Of a stretch of DNA of 64,000 bases, positions 40,565 through 50,770 are shown piece by piece. A program made the translations under genes and the position numbers. The stretch is from Monomorium pharaonis (lineage: Eukaryota > Arthropoda > Insecta > Hymenoptera > Formicidae): positions 13,001,197 through 13,065,196 of the forward strand of contig NC_050476.1 of assembly GCF_013373865.1 (NCBI RefSeq). The letters run 5' to 3'. Below the pieces are notes generated by a model. It had not been told where the DNA came from, did no database searches, and worked only from the letters and a program-made list of their open reading frames with translations. Every line of letters begins with the position of its first letter. Within the stretch, counting starts at the first letter, position 1.

Positions 40565-43132
40565 TCAATTTATAATTTTATCTCTTAAACTCTTAAAAGC
40601 ATCTAAAGGTAGGGGCTTTGTCATAATGTCGGCTAAGTTCTTTTTGGTTTCTATCCATTCGACTTTAATTTTCCTCTGATCAACACATTGTTTCACGAAA
40701 TCTCCGTGTATGTCTGCCATATGCTTTCTGTTCCCGGTAATTTTTCTTTCTCTTAGGGTTTGTTTTATTTCATCTAAGCTGTTATCAAACATTTTAAGTT
40801 TGTGACTTCCATCTTTCTTAGTGCAGTCTCCTGCAGACTTATTATCACACCGGATTGTTATCGGAAAAAACGTTATTCCAACAACATGTCTAATTGACTT
40901 GTCCAGCGAGATTAACTCTTGACAGGCGTCACTCATAGCTAAATATTCAGCTTGGCAGGTAGAAAGCGTAACATAGGTTTGTTTGTGACTTCTCCATGCC
41001 ACTACGTCTCCAATCAATTTAATTATATAGCCTCCAGTGGATGCAGAATCTTCACAATCTCTAAAGCTTGCATCCGTTAATGCCATCAATTCATCTGTTT
41101 CACTTCTAAGCACCAATCCTCCATTTGTAGTTCCTCTTAAGTATCTGAAAACTCTTTTTACTTCTAACCAATTCTCTTCCGTAGGCTCTAATTGTTTTCT
41201 TGCTAGATAGTTTACTGCAAATGCTATATCAGGTCTAGTAGCGTTTGCCAAATACATCAAATTTCTTATTACTTCTCTATAAGGTACTTTCTTTGCTTCC
41301 CCAGCTTCTATTTCATCTTTAATTTCCTTTAACTTAGGCTTTTTATTTTTATTGCTCGCTCGTCTAGTGATCATTGGTGTGTCCTGAGGTTTACAATCTT
41401 TCATGTTAAACCTTTCTAATACATTTTTTGTATAGGTTTTCTGATGTATGGCTATGTATCTTTCTTCTTTATTTCTCTCTATTGACATTCCCAGAAATTG
41501 TTTAGGCTCTCCGAGATCTTTCATTTCAAAGATTTTACTCAATTTATTCTTAATTTCCTCTAATTTTTCCCTGTCATTGCTAGCAACTAGCATGTCATCC
41601 ACATAAAGTAGTATGACAGCCATCTTGCTTTTTTTTCTCCAAGTGAATAGACATGGTTCATGCAAATCATTCTCTAGACCAAGTTTTCGAGCTTCCTCTG
41701 AGAATTTCTTGTTCCATTTTTTTGGACTTATTTTTAAATCGTAAAGGGCTTTCTCTAATTTGCACACTTTTGTTCCTTTAGTATGCGCATCTGTCTCTAG
41801 TCCCTCTGGTATTTCCATATATATTTCTTCTTCTAAGACTCCATTTAAAAAGGCAGTCTTAACGTCTAGTTGGCAGGCATGTAAGCCATACTTGTTTATT
41901 ATTGCCAGAATAAATCTAACCAATGACAATCTTGAAACTGGAGCGTATGTCTCTTTGAGATCATATATGTTTTTATCTCTAAAACCTCTAATTACCAGTC
42001 TCGCCTTGTATCTAGTCGATCCATTTGTCTTCAATAGATATACTCTAGCTAGTCTAGAATAGTCGTCAATAAATGTGATTATGAATATCTTGTATCCTGG
42101 ATAAGATGTTGGTTTTATCGGACCCATAATATCCGTATGTATGACTTGAAGTGGTCTTTGCGCTCTTTGTCTTGTTTCTCTAAAAGGCAGCTTTTCCATT
42201 TTTGCCATAATACAGACCTCACACTCTAATATAGAGTCATCAAACTTTACTTTCTCTAAGATCTTTTCTGCTTTTTGTAATCTTTTTAGGTAACTTAATG
42301 AGGCGTGGCCTAATCTAACATGCCATAACATTGCTTCGTTAATTTTCTCTAATCTCTTTGGTTTCTCTGGGATCGAACTTTTAACTATTTCCTTTAATTT
42401 TATTAATGACTCTACATCTTCTATTTTAATAATTTGGCTAAGATCTGTATTCTGATCAGATTCTAATCTTTTGTTCACATTTGCGAGCTTCATTTCATTC
42501 TCCCTCCCAATCGCATGCCTAACATTCTTATTTTCTCTATATTCTACCACCGAGTTAGGTAATTCTATGTTTTGAATTTTTGCATGCGATTGTCTAGGAT
42601 GCTCGCAATGTGACTTTATTTTAGCTTTGCAACAATATACTGCACAGTTATCGTCGCCCTCTTTCTCTACTTTGTTACTCTTTACTTTAAACTGTATTAT
42701 CCAGTTGGGTTTTTCGTAAGCTCTTTCAAACGCTATTTTGTTGGTTATTTTATTATAGACTCTAAATATTTTATCGTCTAGATAAATGCTAAAGCCTGCG
42801 TCCGCCAACCTTCTCAGAGATAATAGGTTTTCGGATACATCTCTTGTTGTGATTACATTAGTTAATCTAATGTCTTCTTCCTCTTTCTCATCTCTATACA
42901 ACAAAAGATCTCCCCTACCATCCACCATCAGGTCAGCAAACCCATTTTTGTTCGCACACTTAATAAACTTATTCTCGCATTTCTCAAAATTTGACAAAAT
43001 TATATTTGTGTTTACAATATGATCAGTTGCTCCTGAATCCGCGATGAAGCTAATTAATTCTCTAGGATCATCTAAACTCTTTAAAAACCTATTCTTACCT
43101 GATTCTAGTTTTTCTTCATCTGCTGAGATTTT
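40565..43132 (-). CDS. pol: Copia Pol: protease, truncated integrase fused to RT-RNase H
   Basis: Long open frame starting after the TAA at 43133-43135. It encodes a protease with ADSGATDH (about 43040), a pre-integrase zinc domain (HVRLGHASLSYLKRL ... CEVCIMAK) and the start of the integrase core (VIHTDIMGPI, FIDDYSRLARVYLLK). It then jumps straight to the RT start (STRYKARLVIRGF). The integrase catalytic residues after the first Asp and the C-terminal region are gone. RT motifs are intact (QLDVKTAFLNG, LLYVDDMLV), as is RNase H (LTDASF, STCQAEYLAMSDA, IRCDNKSA). The protein could in principle still copy RNA but not integrate alone. Confidence 0.9.
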   Translation of the reverse strand, partial: KISADEEKLESGKNRFLKSLDDPRELISFIADSGATDHIVNTNIILSNFEKCENKFIKCANKNGFADLMVDGRGDLLLYRDEKEEEDIRLTNVITTRDVSENLLSLRRLADAGFSIYLDDKIFRVYNKITNKIAFERAYEKPNWIIQFKVKSNKVEKEGDDNCAVYCCKAKIKSHCEHPRQSHAKIQNIELPNSVVEYRENKNVRHAIGRENEMKLANVNKRLESDQNTDLSQIIKIEDVESLIKLKEIVKSSIPEKPKRLEKINEAMLWHVRLGHASLSYLKRLQKAEKILEKVKFDDSILECEVCIMAKMEKLPFRETRQRAQRPLQVIHTDIMGPIKPTSYPGYKIFIITFIDDYSRLARVYLLKTNGSTRYKARLVIRGFRDKNIYDLKETYAPVSRLSLVRFILAIINKYGLHACQLDVKTAFLNGVLEEEIYMEIPEGLETDAHTKGTKVCKLEKALYDLKISPKKWNKKFSEEARKLGLENDLHEPCLFTWRKKSKMAVILLYVDDMLVASNDREKLEEIKNKLSKIFEMKDLGEPKQFLGMSIERNKEERYIAIHQKTYTKNVLERFNMKDCKPQDTPMITRRASNKNKKPKLKEIKDEIEAGEAKKVPYREVIRNLMYLANATRPDIAFAVNYLARKQLEPTEENWLEVKRVFRYLRGTTNGGLVLRSETDELMALTDASFRDCEDSASTGGYIIKLIGDVVAWRSHKQTYVTLSTCQAEYLAMSDACQELISLDKSIRHVVGITFFPITIRCDNKSAGDCTKKDGSHKLKMFDNSLDEIKQTLRERKITGNRKHMADIHGDFVKQCVDQRKIKVEWIETKKNLADIMTKPLPLDAFKSLRDKIIN

Positions 43133-44485
43133 TTATGATTTCTTTAACTTTTTGTCCTCTTTATTTTCTTTCTTAACCATTTTTCCTCTAATGTTTTTCT
43201 TAAAGCCCTTATGTTCGCGTTTGATTTTATTTTGTTTTCTTTCTAATATAAACATTTTATTTTTGTACCTTTTTCCTCTAAATTTATCCGTGGACTGAGT
43301 CTTGGAAAATGGGCAGTCGTCCCCTTTGTGAGTCCTGACCCTCTGGCAGTAGTAGCAAAACCAGGTGTTTGTATCAGCCAGTGGACATTCCTTTGCCCAG
43401 TGACTATCTTTGTTGCACCGGTAACATCTGTTTTCCGGTTTTTCTCTGATATTGCTGGCTACTCTTTGGACTCTAGGTTCGTATCTCACCTCTGACTTCT
43501 TCTCTGCTTCTAACTGTAGGATGAATGATTTTATTTCATCTATGTTCATCTCTTTCAAGTTTGTTTGTCTTCTAATTAGATCAACGCCTCTTAATTCAGG
43601 TATGTTAGAAGACACAGCCTGATAGAACGAAGATCTGATTTCTTGTTCAGTGAGAGGGATTGCATCTTCACACGTCTCATATTCTCTAATAATTGAGTCA
43701 AAACGTTCGCAAAAATCACTCACTTTTTTGTCTCTTCTCATCTTCATTTGATATAAGCGAGCTCTTACGGATGTGTGAGTAACATTTGTCTCACTCTTTT
43801 TATATCCTCTTAACTTCTTTAAAATTACTCTAGAATCGCGTTCATGTAAAATTCTCTTATGGTATTCTTCATCTAAACGATTGATTATTATGTCTCTAAC
43901 AAGGTTATTTCTTTTAATTGTCCTTGACTCTGTAAGATTTTCCGGACCAGTTACTTCTAAATCTATGACATCTAGCAAATTGTTACTCATTAGTTCTGAT
44001 CTTAGATAATCTAACCAGAGATCGAAGTTGGATTTTTGCGTCAGCTTATATTCTCTTTTAATATTTAGTTTTTGATTATCTAATTCACTTTTAATTACAC
44101 TCTTAATTACCTCTAGATTTTTATTATTATTAACTACCTCTTTTCCTTTATGCTCAGATCCATGGATCATTTCTTCTAACTTTCTCTTTTTATTATTCAA
44201 CTCTAACTCTTTTGACTTTTGGCTTTCCTCTATATTCTCTAAACTTTGTGTGTTATTTTTAGTTACCTCTAAACATCTAAGTTTAATTCTCTGTTCTTCC
44301 AGGTTGACCTCCGACACTCTGACCATTTTCTCCATCATTTTGTTCGCTCCCCCCATAATTTTTTCGATCATTTTGAGCGATGCTTGCATTTTTTTGGCTA
44401 TCAGATCATTTTTAGCAATTAGCTTTTCTTGCTTTTCATACAGAATTTTGCTGCCTATTAGCAAAAACGGGCTGTCACCTTGCAC
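43133..44485 (-). CDS. gag: Copia Gag
   Basis: 450 codons. A helical, Lys/Glu-rich N-terminal region precedes the UBN2-like Gag core (LWLDYLRSEL ... YHKRILHERDSRVILKKLRGYK, DFCERFDSIIREYETC). Then come a CCHC knuckle (CYRCNKDSHWAKEC) and a second Cys cluster (CYYCQRVRTHKGDDC). It stops at a TAA, with pol continuing in the same frame. The upstream part of the frame (44486-44664) is broken. Confidence 0.85.
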   Translation of the reverse strand: MQGDSPFLLIGSKILYEKQEKLIAKNDLIAKKMQASLKMIEKIMGGANKMMEKMVRVSEVNLEEQRIKLRCLEVTKNNTQSLENIEESQKSKELELNNKKRKLEEMIHGSEHKGKEVVNNNKNLEVIKSVIKSELDNQKLNIKREYKLTQKSNFDLWLDYLRSELMSNNLLDVIDLEVTGPENLTESRTIKRNNLVRDIIINRLDEEYHKRILHERDSRVILKKLRGYKKSETNVTHTSVRARLYQMKMRRDKKVSDFCERFDSIIREYETCEDAIPLTEQEIRSSFYQAVSSNIPELRGVDLIRRQTNLKEMNIDEIKSFILQLEAEKKSEVRYEPRVQRVASNIREKPENRCYRCNKDSHWAKECPLADTNTWFCYYCQRVRTHKGDDCPFSKTQSTDKFRGKRYKNKMFILERKQNKIKREHKGFKKNIRGKMVKKENKEDKKLKKS

Positions 44486-44664
44486 GAACCTCTTATCCTC
44501 TAAGATTCTTGGCTTTTCCTTCTCTAGTGTCCTCTTGGGCTTGGCTCCTCTGGTTTCGTCATCCTTTGATATGATTCTTATTTCTTTTATATATATACAA
44601 AGAAAATTTATATATATATATATTTTTTTTCCTCTTATTTTTTAAATATTTTAAACTTTTACTC

Positions 44665-44925
44665 TTACTTTAATTTGCAACCTCTAAAATAAACATTCAT
44701 GAGTATACCTTTTTCTTTAGCCTCTAAAGTTTTAGCCTTTTCTCTTTCTCTAGCCTCTTCTCTTTCTCTAGCCTCTTCTCTTTCTCTAGTCTCTTCTCTT
44801 TCTCTAGCCTCTACTATCTCTTGCGTCATTGTCTCATTGTATTCACTATCGCTTTCGTAGTCGACAATTTGATGACAATCCTCATCCTCCAGAGAAATGA
44901 CGTCCTCCTTGTCTTCCCTTTCCAT
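44665..44925 (-). CDS. Copia leader ORF / Gag N-terminus
   Basis: 86 codons from an ATG, directly after the primer site and leader. Acidic start (MEREDKEDVISLEDED), then a run of six-residue REREEA repeats made by tandem ctctttctctagcctctt units (about 44733-44815). Probably the original Gag N-terminus, now separated from the rest by stops between 44664 and 44486. Confidence 0.5.
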   Translation of the reverse strand: MEREDKEDVISLEDEDCHQIVDYESDSEYNETMTQEIVEAREREETREREEAREREEAREREKAKTLEAKEKGILMNVYFRGCKLK

Positions 44926-45062
44926 CTAATTCTGATATGAATTTTATTTAAGTACCGTTCTCAATTCTCGTCAGAACAGAGATCTTGTGTATTTACCTTC
45001 TAGAATCCTCTTATTAACACGCAAACTTTATACCGTTGCACTTCACGCAGTGGACGCGTGCC

Positions 45063-45076
45063 CTGGGCCCGTAACC
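45063..45076 (-). other. Primer binding site, half-tRNA-iMet type
   Basis: Minus strand ggttacgggcccag directly abuts the LTR end. From memory it matches the anticodon-arm region of initiator tRNA-Met (complement ggttatgggcccag) with one mismatch. This internal-tRNA priming is typical of copia. Confidence 0.75.
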
Positions 45077-45352
45077 TGAAGGATATTAGCTTTCGAGGGT
45101 GTGCTACGGAAAAAGATCCTGCGTGTGGTTTTTATACACTCTTTATATCTCTAATACACTTATCACAAAATACTGCAGTCGTACAGATAACCGATCACGA
45201 CTCGATACGAACAGCGAGAGAGAGTTAGGTCACGCACGCAGCGTTCTCTCCTCCACAAGCAGCGCATGTGCGCCGCTGCTATCCGCGACGTTGCCGGTCG
45301 TGGTAGGGGTAAGGCCGGGCTCACCGACACCACAAAGTCTCGTACTCAAACA
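45077..45352 (-). repeat. 5' LTR of the copia element
   Basis: 276 bp, tgaaggatattag ... cgtactcaaaca on the + strand. Its inner end touches the primer site exactly, which fixes that boundary. Confidence 0.88.
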
Positions 45353-45402
45353 AAAAGAAAGGAAAAAAAGCAAAAAACATTCAAAGGAAAAAATTATTTT
45401 CA

Positions 45403-45407
<5 letters not shown>

Positions 45408-45457
<50 letters not shown>

Positions 45458-45505
45458 TTCAGAAATAAAATACTTAATGTATTATAAAAAATTAAGCTTT
45501 TTCTT

Positions 45506-45565
<60 letters not shown>
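45408..45565. repeat. (AT)n and (CT)n microsatellites
   Basis: (AT)n at 45408-45450 and (CT)n at about 45510-45562, separated by 60 bp of AT-rich DNA. Confidence 0.93.
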
Positions 45566-45567
<2 letters not shown>

Positions 45568-46212
45568 CTCTCTTATATTTTTTATTTGGCTCTTTTTTCT
45601 TTTTCCCTGATTATTTCAATCAACTATCAAAACTAACAGTTTGACAGCTGAAAATGATACGAAGTAGTTTGACAGCTGGAAATGACACGAAGTGAAGAAA
45701 GTCACGACGCACTTAACAACGAGATAGCGAGACAGCCAATCAGCATCTCGGAAAAGCGGCAACAATAAATTCGATTCGATTTAACATCTCCTTTTTTAGA
45801 TAGGAAACATTTGTCACTTACAAATCTCTCCCGGCAATCAACCGATCGATAATAACCGTCAGCTGACCGACGCTTCAGGGATGTATCAGGCGACGCGCGG
45901 CGCGCAACACTACGATATTAACATCTATAAGTGCGAATTGCTAGTGCGTTGCGATAGTTGTAAGAGAAAAATTTTACAAAAGGGCGCTAATGGTAATATA
46001 TCACTCATCAAGTGTCTCTGATGGCGATTTCCTGCGATTTTTAGAATAAATTATAGAGGATTTGATGATAAGAGAAGAATGTATGATAGTAAGAAACTTT
46101 AATATAGATTTTTAGATAGATTCATTTTACAAAAAAAATTACGAACAATAATATCTAGTCTACGTATGAAACAAATAGTTAATAGTCCGACGAGAATTAT
46201 GAAAAGTAGACA
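45566..46212. other. No gene; possible LTR remnant
   Basis: A 28-bp unit (agtttgacagctgraaatgayacgaagt) is duplicated at 45639-45695. The block ending ggcgacgcgcggcgcgcaaca at 45907 looks like the outer end of a gypsy 2-type LTR (compare 29020-29038). Nothing else recognised. Confidence 0.4.
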
Positions 46213-48560
46213 ATGTTACGTATTTCTTACTCGCTTATCTATCGCCGTCTAATTTCTAACAATTATGACGCCATCGCCATGCCTCCCTCTACCCTATCAT
46301 TCCTCATCCTGCCTTTTACCTCTCCAGGACTTCCGTTTCCGTTTACATTTTTCTCTATTTTTTATTCACTCTTCATACTTGCATTCACTCTCCCTTCCCT
46401 CATCCATTTTTTCCTTCTTTCCCTCTCCACTTCTCTCATCCACCCCTCTTTTCCTTTATCATCTGCTAATATCCTTCCCACCTCATACTGCCAACTTCCC
46501 TTTCCCCTCTCCCTCCAAAATTTGCATCTCGCAGATATGCTCCCATGTCTCCTCCTCCCCCTTCCCCTCATTGCCTTTATCACTTCCCTTCTACTTACCG
46601 AATCGAATGCTGCCTTCAGATCTACAAAAAATGCTATAAACTTTCCTCCTTTCCTACTAATCTTCCTGTTTACCAAATAATTTAGCACGTAGTTGTCTAT
46701 TATTCCCATCCCCTTCTTAAAACCTGTCTGATTTGGCGGTATCATCCCTCTCCCTTCAATTTCCTCTCTCATCCTATTTGCTAATATCGTCACGTATATT
46801 TTGTACAAGGAGGGAATAATCGTTATACTCCTATAATCCCCCACTCTATCTCCTTGCCCCTTTTTTAGTACCAGTACTACCACCCCCTTCTTCCATTCCT
46901 CCGGCCATCCTTCCCCTACCCAGATCCTGTTACATACTGTCCATATCCATTCTTTAATCTCTTCTCCTCCGTATTTCTACACTTTATTTGAAATCCCGTC
47001 TATCCCCATCGTTTTATCCTCCTTTAATTTTCTAATTATTCTATCTATTTCTATCCTATCTATTTCCATTTCCTCTCCTAACCTCTTTTTTCTCTCCCCC
47101 ATCTCACTCTTTTCTCTATTCCCCTCAATAGCCTCCTAAAATATCCTTCCCATTCCTCTATCTTTATCTCCCAATTTATTCCCCTTTTTCTCTTCCTATC
47201 CTTGTCCACCTGCCATACCTGTCCGTTACCGCTTCTTCGACCTCCCTTTCCCATCTTTTGTTCTCCTCGGCTTTTTTCTTATTCATAGCTCCTTATATTC
47301 TTTCCTCCCCTCTCTGTATATTTCTCCTCCTATTTTGCCTTTTTTCATTCTCTTAACCTCCTTCTTATCTCTCTTTTTTTATCGCGCACTGCATGTCCCA
47401 CCACCCTTTCCTTCCCACTTTTTCTCCCCTCCTCTCCCCTACTGATTCTTTCCAAATATTCCTAATCTTCTTCTCTATCTCATTCATCGTCTTTTGAATA
47501 TCCTCTCCTCCCCATTCCATGTCCCTTAAACCTTGTCTGAATTTTTCCCTTCCCATCTCATTCCATATCCACCTATTCTATCCACCTGATCTATCCTTCC
47601 CTATTCTCTCCTTAACTTCCTTACCCTTTAGCCATACTAACACTGGATGGTGATCCGAATCCATTTTTTCACCTATCTCTAGTTTTGTCACCTCCTTCAC
47701 TATCTCTTCATTTCCTAACACGTAATCTATTACAAATTCTCCTCTTGTGTCCATTCTCCTTCTATACTCCCGTTTATAATAAACCATTCTCTTTTCTTTA
47801 TAAATTCTAACAATATCTCTCCTTCTTTATTTATTTTACTGTCCTTTGACCTTCTGCTATCCCATTCTTTCCCCTCCTCCCCCATTTCCATTTCCCTCCC
47901 TCTCCTCCTGTTCTAGCATTAAAGTCCCTCCCTATTACCATCCTCACCTCTTCTTCTCTCTCCTCTATCCACTCCATTGCTTCCAGCTTCTTTTCATGTC
48001 CCCATTGATATACTATAAGCCCCTACTATTTTCAGGACCTCTTTACCCACCTGACATTCCTTCTTATTATCTTCTTTCCTTCATCCACCTTATCCCTCTC
48101 TTTCCCCTTTATTGTTATTTTTCTCCTGACTCCCATAATTATCCCTCCCTTAGCTCTCCCCTTTTTATGTTCTCTTCTTGTCTCTTGTGCGTTCCATTCG
48201 TGACTCTTGGGACATTTCTTTTTTATCTCTCCCCAGTCCTTTTTCTCTACCCAAGTTTCTATTAGTATCATTACACCCCACTTCTCTAACCCTTTCCAAA
48301 TTTAAATCTTTATTTTTTAATCCTGCTACATTCAAAAACGCTACGCTTATATCATTCCTAGCTTCACATTCTTTCTTCTCTCTCTTTTCCCCACCTCTCC
48401 ATCCCTCTCTTTTTCTTCCCTAACTCCTTCCTCTCAACTTCCTCTTTCTTCTCTCCTCCCCTTAACCCCCCGTCCTACTTCTACCTCCATTTCCTCCATT
48501 TCTATTCTCTTTTCTTTCTTTCCCTCTCTCCTTCCATCTCCTCCCTTCCAGTACGGTATT
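46213..48560 (-). pseudogene. LINE fragment (endonuclease and reverse transcriptase), purine-rich strand
   Basis: Minus-strand pieces of ORF2 in order. Endonuclease start at 48032-48271 (LIETWVEKKDWGEIKKKCPKSHEWN, KGGIIMGVRRK). Endonuclease end at 47578-47787 (FVIDYVLGNEEIVKEV, MDSDHHPVLVWL). A Lys/Arg-rich linker at 47365-47556. Then RT motifs at 46362-46883 (PSLYKIYVTILANRM, PPNQTGFKKGMG, FFVDLKAAFDSVSR). The fragment ends before the catalytic YADD box, so it lacks the RT core. Many frame changes. The coding strand is strikingly purine-rich. Confidence 0.82.
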
Positions 48561-48609
48561 AGAAGAAATGTATTAGAATGGATAAAAACATGGATAAAAA
48601 CAATGGATA

Positions 48610-49341
48610 AATATTAAAAAATAGATTGCAACAATTTCGTATTAGTAATTATTGCTCAAAATTAATGCGAACTTGGCACAGGGTGTCACTGGGATCAGTG
48701 TTGGGATCCTTGCTATTATATGTATATATTAATAGTATAATAAAAATTTGCCCAGCAAACTATAGTATAAAAATGTTTGCGGATGATACACTAATATATG
48801 TAGCTAAAGAAGGTAGGGCAGAAATAGAAGAAAAAATGATTTTTAATATAGTTGAAGAGTGGATGAGATTGAATATGCTAAAAATGAATCAGAGAAAAAT
48901 AAAATTTATGATTTTGAGAAGTATAAAAAAATAATTAAGGGGAACTATTGTATAAAAATGCCTAGACGGAAGGGAAATAGAGCGTATAGAGGTAATAAAG
49001 TACTTAGGTATAATTATTGATAACAAACTTAGATTTAAGGATTATTGTGACTATACGTTAAAAAAATTGGAAGACACGGGTTTTTAAATAGAATAGGAAA
49101 CTACATATCGACATATACGAAGTGTATTGTATATAAGCCGATAATAATACCCCACTTTGAGTATTGTGCAACATTATTAGTAGATATGGAAAAAACACAA
49201 TTGAATATATTGTAAGTAATACAGAATCGGGCTATGCGAGTAATACTACAATGTAATAAATGTACTAAAATAGAACATACGTTACAAGCCTTGCAATTTA
49301 TGTCTATAAAACAGAAATTATACTATATGTATGCATATTTA
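48610..49341 (+). pseudogene. LINE reverse transcriptase fragment
   Basis: Begins within RT (SLGSVLGSLLLYVYINSI), contains the catalytic box (IKMFADDTLIYV, about 48768-48803) and continues into the thumb (YLGIIIDNKLRFKDYC, PHFEYCATLL, IQNRAMRVILQCNKCTK). Orientation is opposite to the neighbouring LINE. It ends where palindromic element FB5 begins at 49342. Confidence 0.82.
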
Positions 49342-50424
49342 GAAAGCGTCCCATTTGCCTACGTCAATATTGGCCACGTCAATAATGGCCACGTCAATAA
49401 TGGCCACGTCAATAAAGGCCACGTCAATAACGGACACAAATTTATCCAGGGCATCCCTATCGACGGGGAGCATGTTTTCTAATGTTTGTATCCTTCCGAG
49501 TAGAAACTCGTTGAATTGCGAGAAGGGCGGGTGTGTTGCTGATGATCCAAACTTCATTTCCCATATTTCACGAGACTGCGGGTCGAGCAATTTAACTAAA
49601 TAATGTACAAGTAATGGATCCGAATGATCTACAGCGCATCCTAGCGCGCGTAGAGCGCCGACGGATTCCAACATGGTTGTTCGTAGGTTTCTTGTTGCTT
49701 AAGCACTCTTGACCTTCAACTTTATTTCGTAGATTCGATCCAGTTAAGCGGATATCAGAAATGGCTTGTTTTTGTATGTTGATACCAAAAGCTTCCATGC
49801 GACAATGTAATTTTCACTCGAGGCAGGTAGATTGGAAATCAAGCGTGCTGCTTCTCCAGTAACGCATGTCTTTAAATAATGCGTCTTTTCTGCATCTGAC
49901 AAATCTTTGTTGTTTCGGATCATTCTTGTAAAAAGATCGTAGAATGAACGCCAGGACTTGTAATCTCCTGAGAAATTTGGCAATTTAACTCGAGGCAAGA
50001 AGTTCCGAGGCAACATTGAGGTAGATGTCTCATGATCGAGGAACGAAGATCTGGAATTTAATTCAGTCGTTTTAGAATCTTCTCGATGATTGAGCAGTTT
50101 GACCTGAACATATACGTAAAAGGCTTGACAGCGTTCATATACGCGGGTCTTGAGATAAAGTTTTTCGCTCAAGTTATCACCTCCAGACAAGCATAGGTTT
50201 TCGTGTTCTTCCAAGAATTTATTCTAATTCTGTTCAAGCATTTCTATGCGAGTATTGATTAATTGACGGTTAAACTATCGAACGGTGTCCAATCGAACTG
50301 TGTTCAATTGAACGGTGTGCAATCGAACGGTGTACAATCGAACGGTGCGCAATGTTTCGTGTCTAATAGTACGGTGGGCAATTGCAACGTGTCCAATTGT
50401 ACTGTGCGCCATTAAACCTCTCCC
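49342..50424. mobile_element. Palindromic element FB5 enclosing a BEL/Pao gag fragment
   Basis: The left edge gaaagcgtccc and five 15-nt units of the type ggccacgtcaataat (49370-49440) resemble the FB arms. The right edge has 15-nt units such as ggtgtccaatcgaac (50284-50400) ending cctctccc. Between them is a retroelement gag fragment. The arms pair only loosely and no 9-bp duplication was found, so its mobility as a unit is inferred from likeness to FB1-FB4. Confidence 0.55.
49446..50222 (-). pseudogene. BEL/Pao Gag fragment
   Basis: Two minus-strand pieces (49744-50214 and 49446-49674). They carry LPRVKLPNFSGDYKSWRSFYDLFTRMI and HYLKTCVTGEAARLISNLP, characteristic of the DUF1759-type Gag domain of BEL/Pao elements. 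The downstream piece has REIWEMKFGSS and FNEFLLGRIQTLE. One frameshift lies between. The last residues of the open frame (IDVAIIDVAN repeats) are translation of the FB arm, not Gag. Confidence 0.8.
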
Positions 50425-50468
50425 TTGAGATACCAGCAAGTGTTGGAAGGTATATCGAAGTAATAGGA

Positions 50469-50747
50469 ATGAGCCACCTTTGTTATGAGACTGAGAATCC
50501 TTATGTAGAGAAAATGTTGCGCACTTACCACGAATTTTCTAATCTTTTGAACAATGATGAGGATGAATATGTTTTGTCTGAACAAGAGATAGAGATATGT
50601 GTTTTTATTCGATGTGGAATACAAAGCAAGCTAATGCACTTTGAAATTCAAGACAAATATCGATTCTGCATTAGGTGCTACTTACTATACAATACAATAC
50701 AAATTACATGCAAGTGTCCTGTTGAAGATTGTACGGTGCTGTTTTAA
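50469..50747 (+). CDS. Hypothetical Cys-containing protein upstream of polB
   Basis: 92 codons from an ATG (MSHLCYETENPY), 23 bp before the polB start. Acidic middle (NNDEDEYVLSEQEIE) and a C-terminal cluster C-I-R-C ... C-K-C ... C that could bind zinc. I do not recognise it. Position suggests a Polinton gene or a polB 5' piece. Confidence 0.4.
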   Translation: MSHLCYETENPYVEKMLRTYHEFSNLLNNDEDEYVLSEQEIEICVFIRCGIQSKLMHFEIQDKYRFCIRCYLLYNTIQITCKCPVEDCTVLF

Positions 50748-50770
50748 AAAAGTGCTAAAAAGACATAAAA

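Larger units (their letters stand above)
40217..45352 (-). mobile_element. Ty1/copia element with integrase deletion
   Basis: Read on the minus strand: 5' LTR 45077-45352, half-tRNA-iMet type primer site (45063-45076), gag, protease, pre-integrase zinc domain, RT, RNase H, polypurine tract (aaagagagggaa, 40462-40473), 3' LTR 40217-40461. The 3' LTR lacks about 25 outer bases present in the 5' LTR. Most of the integrase core and the segment before RT are deleted in frame. gag and pol are separated by a single in-frame TAA. Confidence 0.92.
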
